Part shown: piece after piece, positions 33,502 to 39,863 of the stretch
Layout: each line of letters begins with the position of its first letter
Position numbering within the stretch: the first letter of the stretch is position 1
Source of the DNA: Rhizoclosmatium globosum
Taxonomy: Eukaryota > Chytridiomycota > Chytridiomycetes > Chytridiales > Chytriomycetaceae
Assembly: GCA_002104985.1 (NCBI GenBank)
Contig: MCGO01000286.1
Span: 1 to 39,863 of the forward strand
Reading direction: 5' to 3'
Length of the DNA stretch: 39,863 bases
The notes under the pieces: model-generated
Seen by the model: only the letters and a program-made list of their open reading frames with translations
Databases searched by the model: none
What the model was told of the DNA's origin: nothing
Position numbers and translations under genes: made by a program

Positions 33502-34745
33502 ATGTTTTCACGCTTTGCCCCACTCTTGCGCACCAGCACCACAACCACCACCGCGCGAACCCTTCTCTGTTCTTCTCGTTCAACTCTTGTGCAGGCCGTG
33601 GTTCCAGCAGTCCTTGACAGTGGCCGAGTGAGTGCCAACCCTTACAGCCTAACTACACCAAAGTAGTTTCTAACACGAGTGAAACGCAAGCGCACCTTTG
33701 CCTCGATTCCACCAACTTCAACTTCAACTTCAACTTCGACTTCGATTGCCGCCGATGAGTCATCTTCTTCGGTCTCTTCAATCGCATCCGAAGAACCGAT
33801 TTCGACGTCGTTTGTCGGCGCGTCTGTTGAGCCGTTTCCCGCTGAAGTGGCTCAGGTTTTGATGGCTGAAATCAATGAAGACGATGTCGAAATTAAACCT
33901 GGTTTGTCTTTGGTTTGGTTTTGTTTGGTTGGTTGGTTGTTGGTGTTGACCACCTTGAATCACTCTCAGACGGCCTTCTCTACCTTCCTGAAATTAAATA
34001 CCGTCGTATTTTAAACAAGGCTTTTGGTCCAGGTGGTTGGGCAATGGTTCCTCGGGGTCCTCACACAGTATCCCAAAAGTCTCTCAGCAGAGAATACGCT
34101 CTCTTTTGTCTCGGCAGATTTACTGCTATTGCTCGTGGTGAACAGGATTGCTTTGATATGGAAAATGGGATGGCCACTGCTTCTGAAGGTTAGTGGAAAG
34201 TGAGATCTGATTGAACGAGGATTCCGAATGAGTTAAGGAAGCGTGAGCGAAGCGAACAAGAAAAGGGAGCGTGGGCGCCAGCAAACGACGTTTCGCGAAG
34301 TAATCATCCTTCTAATGCTTCGTATTGAGCGAGGAACGAGCGAAATATGGATCGTGTCATACATGCAATCCTACTTAGTGAGTGTAGCGAATAGATCATT
34401 GTGAGACTTTGAATCTGTGCCGCTCGCTCCACCTTCCACGCCACACCGCTTCTAATACAGCAAAATTTTATAGGTGTCAAGTCGAATGCATTGATGAGAT
34501 GCTGCAAAGACTTGGGAATCGCGTCGGAACTCTGGGACCCAGTCTTTGTTCGTGACTTCAAGTCGAGAAAGTGTACTCAAGTCTGGGGAACAAACAACAG
34601 TGGTCAGAAAAAGTTGTTGTGGAGATTGAATACGCGTACTTTGGAGTATCCATACAAGGAGGAAGGAGCTGGTGGCGGTTCTTCTTATTCGTCGTCGAGT
34701 GGTGGAAACTCTTACAGCAAGTCGAGCAGCTGGAAGAAGCAATGA
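33502..34745 (+). CDS. MGM101: MGM101, mitochondrial genome maintenance protein
   Basis: Rad52-related single-strand annealing protein of mitochondrial nucleoids, needed for mtDNA maintenance and repair. Exons 33502-33627, 33667-33901, 33970-34188 and 34474-34745 join in phase to 283 residues. The N-terminus [19 protein letters not shown] is Arg/Ser/Thr-rich without acidic residues, a typical matrix-targeting signal. A Ser/Thr-rich stretch, partly coded by TTCAAC hexamer repeats at 33714-33748, precedes the core: [68 protein letters not shown]. The C-terminal Gly/Ser tail ends SSSWKKQ. Intron 1 would be only 39 nt; intron 3 is 285 nt. Family identity is clear from the core. Confidence 0.95.
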
Positions 34746-34815
34746 GTCGTTTTAATTGTGAAGTTAGTTTTATTCTTTCGCATCTGTGCAAATACAAAAG
34801 TTTTATGTATCTTGT

Positions 34816-34824
34816 ATGACTCAT
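34816..34824. promoter_or_regulatory. ATGACTCAT site upstream of USP5
   Basis: A perfect 9-bp AP-1/Gcn4 palindrome ATGACTCAT, 66-74 bp before the USP5 ATG and 71 bp past the MGM101 stop. Confidence 0.65.
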
Positions 34825-34889
34825 GATGAGCTTGTGACAATATGTGAGTGATTGATTGGCAAAAAGTGCCTCTCCTTGCCCTCCAAAAT

Positions 34890-35404
34890 ATGTTTCCTGA
34901 ACCCACTCGTCACATTCTCGTCGCCATAGTAAGACTTAATTCATACTTCACAGTTCACTTAAATAAATCAAAAAACAGGACGGCACCCAAGAATCCCTGG
35001 AAGCTCTTACATGGACTCAAACCCATCTCATCGACCCAACCTCAACAACCACTCAAATAACTCTCCTCCACGTCCACGAAGGATACTCACCTCCCGCCCA
35101 AAATCAATACGCGTCGTTCGCAAGGCAACACGCAGAACAAGAACGTCGTCACAGTGCATCTCTCCTCAAACACGCTGTATCCCACCTTCCTACAACCTTA
35201 AACGTGAACACAGTGTCGAAACCCGGGGACCCACGAACAGTCATTGTCGACACTGCGAAAGAGATGCAACGTATCCATGGAAACGTGACGGTTGTGGTTG
35301 GACGTAGAGCAAAGGGAAAGAAGGGGTATTTCGAAGGGAGTGTGAGTGACTTTGTCGTTAGAGAGGTGAGAGAGGGGTGTGTTGTTGTTGTGAACTTGGC
35401 GTGA
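34890..35404 (+). CDS. Universal stress protein 5, short and divergent
   Basis: 154 residues from exons 34890-34928 and 34979-35404 (50-nt intron, donor GTAAGA, acceptor ACAG). Strand 1 is HILVAI|DGTQESLEALTW, with the intron just before the conserved Asp, the same position as USP3 intron 1. Then QITLLHVHEGY, VIVDTAKEMQRIHGNVTVVVG, and a compressed loop RRAKGKKGYFEGSVSDFVVRE. It lacks the GSRG sequence and the DYCAHHCHCP block of the others, and is the shortest copy. The frame is open throughout. The USP fold is inferred from strand order and the GSVSD block. Confidence 0.82.
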
Positions 35405-35526
35405 ATAAAAAATGGTTGATGGAATGGTATCAACATTCTTTGAAAAGTAGGGTTCATTTTTTTTTGATCGAGACGAGCTAGAAGCGTGCTTTCCTAAATT
35501 GGTCGTTGTATCGGTGGCGCTCGCTG

Positions 35527-35590
35527 TGACTCAACTTCAATACCAGGCGCGTGCAGCTGGAAATTCGAGGAAAATTCGAAATTTGACTCA
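35527..35590. promoter_or_regulatory. Two TGACTCA sites upstream of USP6
   Basis: TGACTCA at 35527-35533 and 35584-35590, 109-172 bp before the USP6 ATG at 35699. Confidence 0.6.
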
Positions 35591-35698
35591 TTTCGGATGT
35601 GTTTATTTGTTCCGTGTTCCGAACGCCTATAAAGGGCGTCAATGGTTCGCTACAGATGTCCCCCCATCCATCCAAACAAACCCAAACACAAAACAAAA

Positions 35699-36277
35699 AT
35701 GACTGCTGACGAGATCCAAGTCCAAGGTTCCGCTCCATACAAGAGAACAATTGCTATCGCGATTGACGCTTCCAAGTTCTCAGACTACGCTTTCCACTGG
35801 GCTCTTGAGCACTACCTCCGAAAAGACGACTACGTCCTCCTCTTGAACGTCCAGCACCACACTACAAGACCCATGGGAATCAACTCTGGTTTGGACGCAC
35901 CTACCGACACAGCCGTCTCTTCATCACCACAGAAAGAGTCACACGATCTGTTGACAAAGTACGCTAAACTCTTGGCTGAGAGGGAATACGCGTACAAGGC
36001 GGTTTGTATCGACCCTGGGTTCCTGTCTCCAAAGGAAAGCATTGTCCGCGAGGTAGCTACACTGAACGCGACGGCTTTGATTGTTGGAAGCCGCGATCAG
36101 GATGTGTTGAGTAGAGGGTTCTTGGGAAGTGTCAGTGATTACTGTGCGCATCACTGTCACTGCCCAGTGTTGATTGCCAAGCCGAGTGAGGAGGAAGCTG
36201 TGAAGATGAAGGCTCATGATGAAGCTTATATTCGGACTTTTAAGTTTCCACCTGCTTCTGCTGTTATGATTTTGTGA
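35699..36277 (+). CDS. Universal stress protein 6 with altered ATP loop
   Basis: Single exon, 192 residues, MTADEIQVQGS start. Highly similar to USP1 and USP7: RTIAIAIDASKFSDYAFHWAL, DDYVLLLNVQHH, MGINSGLDAP, SPKESIVREVATLNATALIVGSR, LSRGFLGSVSDYCAHHCHCPVLIAKPSEEE. The ATP-loop Gly of GSRG is Asp here (GSRDQDVLSRGFL-GS), the one clear loss of a binding residue in an otherwise well-conserved copy. Ends with hydrophobic FPPASAVMIL. Tandem with USP7 on the same strand. Confidence 0.93.
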   Translation: MTADEIQVQGSAPYKRTIAIAIDASKFSDYAFHWALEHYLRKDDYVLLLNVQHHTTRPMGINSGLDAPTDTAVSSSPQKESHDLLTKYAKLLAEREYAYKAVCIDPGFLSPKESIVREVATLNATALIVGSRDQDVLSRGFLGSVSDYCAHHCHCPVLIAKPSEEEAVKMKAHDEAYIRTFKFPPASAVMIL

Positions 36278-36571
36278 GAGAATTTTTTTTGGTGTGATTC
36301 TAGCCAAATAAACGTGTACATTTATCCGATCATTTTTCAAAGATTTCAAGTGTAAAACGTTGCGCAATTTGCACGGAGAGGTTGTTAAGTTGAAAGCGGT
36401 GCCATCCAAGGTGTTGAAACATCGTCAGTCAGCGCAAGAAGTATAATATTCGCAGTAAAATGTTCATCAAAGGAAGTAATCCGAAAAGTAAGGCTCTTCG
36501 TGGCGTTGAACAGTTTACAGTCTGATCATTGTTGTTGGGTGGCGTTCCGAAATTGTCAGTGTTTGTAACGT

Positions 36572-36578
36572 TGACTCA
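36572..36578. promoter_or_regulatory. TGACTCA site upstream of USP7
   Basis: Heptamer TGACTCA 73 bp before the USP7 ATG at 36652. Confidence 0.6.
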
Positions 36579-36651
36579 TCGCGGGAGACATATTAAAGCT
36601 GTCACGATCAACCTCGAATCCCACCAAAAAAAGAGACAACAAATAATTAAG

Positions 36652-37236
36652 ATGACTGCTGACGAGATCCACAACGCAACCGAAATTCAAGGTGCTGCCC
36701 CATACAAGCGAACAATTGCCATCGCCCTTGACTCTTCAAAGTTCTCCGAGTATGCCTTTTACTGGGCCCTTGAGCATTACCTTCGCCAAGACGACTACGT
36801 ACTTCTCTTGAACGTCCAGCACTCCTCAGGCAACGCTGTCATCGATCCACCTCTAGGTCACTCCGAATCAACCGAAACGACTCCAAAGCAAGAAAGTTAC
36901 ACTCTCCTCTCGCATTACGCAAAGATCCTTTCCGAGGCCAAGTACGCTTACAAGGAAGTCTCGATTCATCCTGAACGCGTGTCAGTTAAGGAGAGTATCG
37001 TCCGCGCTGTTCATGAATTGCACGCAACAGCCTTGATTGTCGGTAGCAGAGGTGCTGATGCGTTTACTAGAGGGTTCCTTGGAAGTGTTTCTGATTATTG
37101 TGCTCATCACGCTCACTGCCCTGTTTTGATTGCAAAGCCAGATGAAGAGGAGGCAAAGAAGTGGAACCAGAAGTCCGTTGATGTTTCTGCTTACGCCCAA
37201 GCTTTTAAGTTGCCATATGCTTCATTGATTGTTTAA
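36652..37236 (+). CDS. Universal stress protein 7
   Basis: Single exon, 194 residues. The N-terminus MTADEIHNATEIQGAAPYKR is nearly that of USP1 (MTVDEIQNSTETQGAAPYKR), which lies 13 kb away in the opposite orientation. RTIAIALDSSKFSEYAFYWAL, DDYVLLLNVQHSSG, KESIVRAVHELHATALIVGSRG, ADAFTRGFLGSVSDYCAHHAHCPVLIAKPDEEE. The ATP loop G-2x-G-9x-GS is intact; CHC of the other copies reads AHC. One open frame; ATG 36652 matches the paralogues. Confidence 0.93.
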   Translation: MTADEIHNATEIQGAAPYKRTIAIALDSSKFSEYAFYWALEHYLRQDDYVLLLNVQHSSGNAVIDPPLGHSESTETTPKQESYTLLSHYAKILSEAKYAYKEVSIHPERVSVKESIVRAVHELHATALIVGSRGADAFTRGFLGSVSDYCAHHAHCPVLIAKPDEEEAKKWNQKSVDVSAYAQAFKLPYASLIV

Positions 37237-37406
37237 ATTGTTTATAGAATATGTTATTTTCCAATAAAATTAAATTAGTATTGATTTGTTGTGTGCCGAA
37301 TGTTCTGCTCATCTGCTGCTTGAACCATTGATGTTCAATTTTGGTGTTCTGCTCAAGCACATTCAAAAATCAAAAAACCGAGTGTGACCAAATTGAGAAC
37401 ACAATC

Positions 37407-39863
37407 ATGTCTAAATTGAGTTCCTCTTTCCGTATGCTACTCCTGACTCTTGCCCTGGTCGTCTTGCCAGTTGCCGCTCAGATGGATGTTCTCGTCAATC
37501 TCTATATAGACGAGCAAACATCTGGGTATGAAAACATTGCGCCAAACTCTTACGACACAAACTTTCGGCTCGCTTCTGACAAGTGGACAACGTATTTAGC
37601 TCCGCTATCTGCGTATGAGGACCCAAGAAACTCTACCGGAAGGCAGGAGCCTCACCACTTCACTGGGAAATACACTGATACGGTGAAGAAATCAGTTGCT
37701 TACTCATGCATACAAAATACTGGAAAGAACTTGAGTGAGGTGCTTGTTGTTTCGAGAGTCCTCACCATTCCGACTGGTTCTTTACATTTGGTTGACGGTG
37801 GAGTGCTGGCCATGGACTATTTCATTGATGTTCCTATAAAAGGATTGTTGATGGGAGGGTACGACGACAATGCAAATGGGCTTGGCGGACTTGGCGGAGT
37901 TGGCGTTGTGAGTTAAAAATACGAAAACATAGACAAAGCACTCACCATTATTTTTGATGACAGGTTTACATCTCGTTCATGGGACGAGAAAGGTAAAGTC
38001 CTTCAAGAAGACTTTGATGTCGACGAAGACGGAGCTGCAGAATTCCAGATTGTGTCAGGGGCAATGGACACGTACGAAATAATGATCCCGCGAGGAAACA
38101 AGAAGTCTCAAATAACAGTCGTTGCGGCTAATACACCTGTCTTTTGTATTGGAAAGTTTTCTGTCTTTCTGTTCAAGTTTGCAATGGAGAACGGGAGCAA
38201 ATGCAACAGGTTGTGAATATTACTTTCATAATTGCAACTGCTATGATATTTTGTTGTTCCTATTCTTTTGTGGGCTATTGCGAAAAGGGAAAGGGATGGA
38301 AAGAAGCGTTTGTAAGTCTTTCCTCATGAATTGAATGTCTTTAACGTTTTGATTCAATCAAGGAAAATGCTTGACTTAGTTCACGTTCAGGATTCGTGTT
38401 ATTCGAGCAGTTTATTTTATTCTCTCAGTCTCGTTTCTTTTCAAAACATATCAGTGGCTTACAGCCCCACAAATTTCGAAACTTGGGACTCTACCAATTT
38501 TCTCAGGAATCAGTTCAATAGCCTCAATTCAAGTACTGCTACCAAAGTATTGAAGACTCCTGTGTTTTATGCTCTGTTTCCTTGCGATCGGGCTTCTGTT
38601 TTTGGCCTATTGCCATGTGCTACGCGCACATTAATGAAGGTAACTTCTGACCCATTACTGTAATCGAATTTGTAACTAATTTTTGGATGCGAAGGATCGC
38701 GTGTTGCCGCTGTATTTGGGCTGTTGGCAACCGCCAATATGGCCATCTTGAGAATGGGAATTCAGTACTTGCAGCACAATCCACTGGAGACTATGTTGAA
38801 AGACCTTTATACCAATGTAAGTTCATGCTGATACATCGGTACTTCTTGACATATTTTACGTAGCAATCGAAATCTTAGCATATTTAACCGTCGTTGTATA
38901 CTTTGCTTTTTTCTATTATTGAGGTGTGTGGTTTCGACTTTCGCTGTCCTTCATTAATGATCACCATCAGCCTGGTCGATTTGAAAACGTGATTCGTAAA
39001 AACAAATTTTCGAAACGCAATCCATGTGATGGGATTACTGCGTAAGATTGATGTTCCGCCTGTAAAATTGTCAGATATTGAGGAGCGGAAAGAAACCGTT
39101 GGAATCGGTGAAAAATCAAGCAACTTGTTTTCGGAAGGGTGAGCATACCACTTCTTTTAAACATTGCTGATAGTACGCGAAGGACCTTCGGCCAATTTGG
39201 TACGGGGACGAAAGTATCAAGGAGATCTTTAAAAAGCAAGATTCGAACTCGCCTGTTGAAAGCTCCAACTCGATTGATTGCCGCAATGTTCATGATGTTC
39301 ATTTTCACATACGTCAGTTTGTTTTGTAAGTGTTTTCTCGACGCTATTCCAATCATTAATGTGGTCCAACAGCTTCCTGATAAAGTTTTCTCCGATACTC
39401 CACAATATTTTGTCAACTTGGCCTCGCTACAAGCTCAATGGCGCAAGCGTTTCTTTAGTCAGCAAAGTCGTGGGGATGATCGTAATGTTCCTTTGTTTGG
39501 GGCTACATTGACTGGCGCTTTGAGCTCGTTCAAGAACATTGGAAATCCGATCATTCTGCTCAAGAATATGATTAATGGTTCTGCTATTGCTGCTTGTGTG
39601 ATTAGCGCTGCTATTTTGGTGTTCAACATGATCGACTTGGCATTTGTTTTCCATCGCGATATTTCAATGTTGAGAAAGGAAATTACGGGTTTATGACGGA
39701 ACATGAGCGTAAGAGTGTTTCAAGTGGTTTTGCTGCTCAATTTATGGGAATTCAAGTTGGCTTTTCATTTATTGGTACCATTTGTAAGTAGCTTTGCATC
39801 TTTTTGGGTGATGATAAAGGTAACTGATTCTAAAACCAGACACTCTGGCATTTATGCGAATTT
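37407..39863 (+). CDS. Large polytopic membrane protein B, paralogue of A, 3' truncated
   Basis: Second copy of the protein at 30116. Signal peptide region SFRMLLLTLALVVLPVAAQ, then an extracellular part with YSCIQN, IPTGSLHLVDGGVLAMDYF and VFCIGKFSVF, all with counterparts in A. Later blocks: VVNITFIIATAMIF, KMLDLVHVQDS, ATKVLKTPVFYALF, FWPIAMCYAHINEGSRVAAV, ILRMGIQYLQHNPLE, QPGRFENVIRK, APTRLIAAMFMMFIFTYVSL, ILVFNMIDLAF and FAAQFMGIQVGFSFIGT. Introns sit where A has them. At least four one-base breaks occur (near 38193, 38582, 38613, 39009 and 39695), several in homopolymers. The last exon starts at about 39841 and runs off the window, so the C-terminal third is missing. Confidence 0.75.

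Noticed and set aside
33755..33761. Further TGAGTCA matches (also near 8583 and 15573)
   Set aside because: These lie inside coding sequence (MGM101, the small 8280 gene, lectin 5), so they were not counted as regulatory sites.
34189..34473. Repeated GAGCGAA-like words in the long MGM101 intron
   Set aside because: Imperfect, irregularly spaced, and without a clear unit; not strong enough to call a repeat.

Overview
This window reads as nuclear DNA of a zoosporic fungus, most likely a chytrid (Chytridiomycota, possibly Chytridiales). The basis is compact genes with many short introns (about 40-70 nt, GTAAGT/GTATGT donors, CTAAC/CTAAT branch points), a fungal MGM101, and an axonemal dynein intermediate chain (WDR78/DNAI4 type) that only a flagellated fungus would keep. 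The lineage call is inference; no marker gene was compared with a database.

Layout. 0.3-2.1 kb: ALG1 mannosyltransferase with several broken frames. 2.3-6.8 kb: four tandem rhodopsin-like seven-helix receptors; only the last is open throughout. 7.2 kb: tRNA-Glu(CUC), then about 1 kb without a gene. 8.3-9.8 kb: two divergent unknown genes 45 bp apart. 9.8-11.5 kb: mitochondrial-type beta-ketoacyl-ACP synthase, minus strand. 11.7-17.0 kb: six tandem secreted bulb-type (mannose-binding) lectins. 17.1-20.4 kb: DNAI4/WDR78, 12 exons. 20.6-22.8 kb: poly(A)-binding protein, minus strand. 23.3-37.2 kb: seven universal stress protein (USP) genes on both strands, interleaved with a secreted, probably GPI-anchored carboxylesterase, a Ras-type GTPase (CaaX box CIIM), a large polytopic membrane protein and MGM101. 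37.4 kb to the edge: a second copy of that membrane protein, cut by the window end. The pair resembles the STRA6 retinol-receptor family only weakly, at the C-terminal end.

The window mixes housekeeping genes (ALG1, KAS, PAB1, MGM101, DNAI4) with three lineage-expanded families suited to sensing or contacting the outside world: receptors, secreted lectins and stress proteins. Two promoter signals stand out. TGA(C/G)TCA, a bZIP AP-1/Gcn4-type site, lies about 55-170 bp upstream of six of the seven USP genes, with a one-mismatch version at the seventh. TGATTGG (inverted CCAAT box) is repeated upstream of several lectin genes. The lectin gene structure is also notable: a 22- or 28-nt micro-exon encodes the core of the first sugar-binding motif, and an intron falls at the same codon position in both sugar motifs.

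Quality warning. Many genes (ALG1, receptors 1-3, the 8.7-kb gene, KAS, lectins 1 and 5, both membrane proteins) are interrupted by one-base shifts, mostly a base missing from a short homopolymer, with protein conservation continuing on both sides. Other genes of similar size are intact. Uncorrected sequencing indels are the simplest explanation; recent pseudogenes cannot be excluded from the sequence alone.
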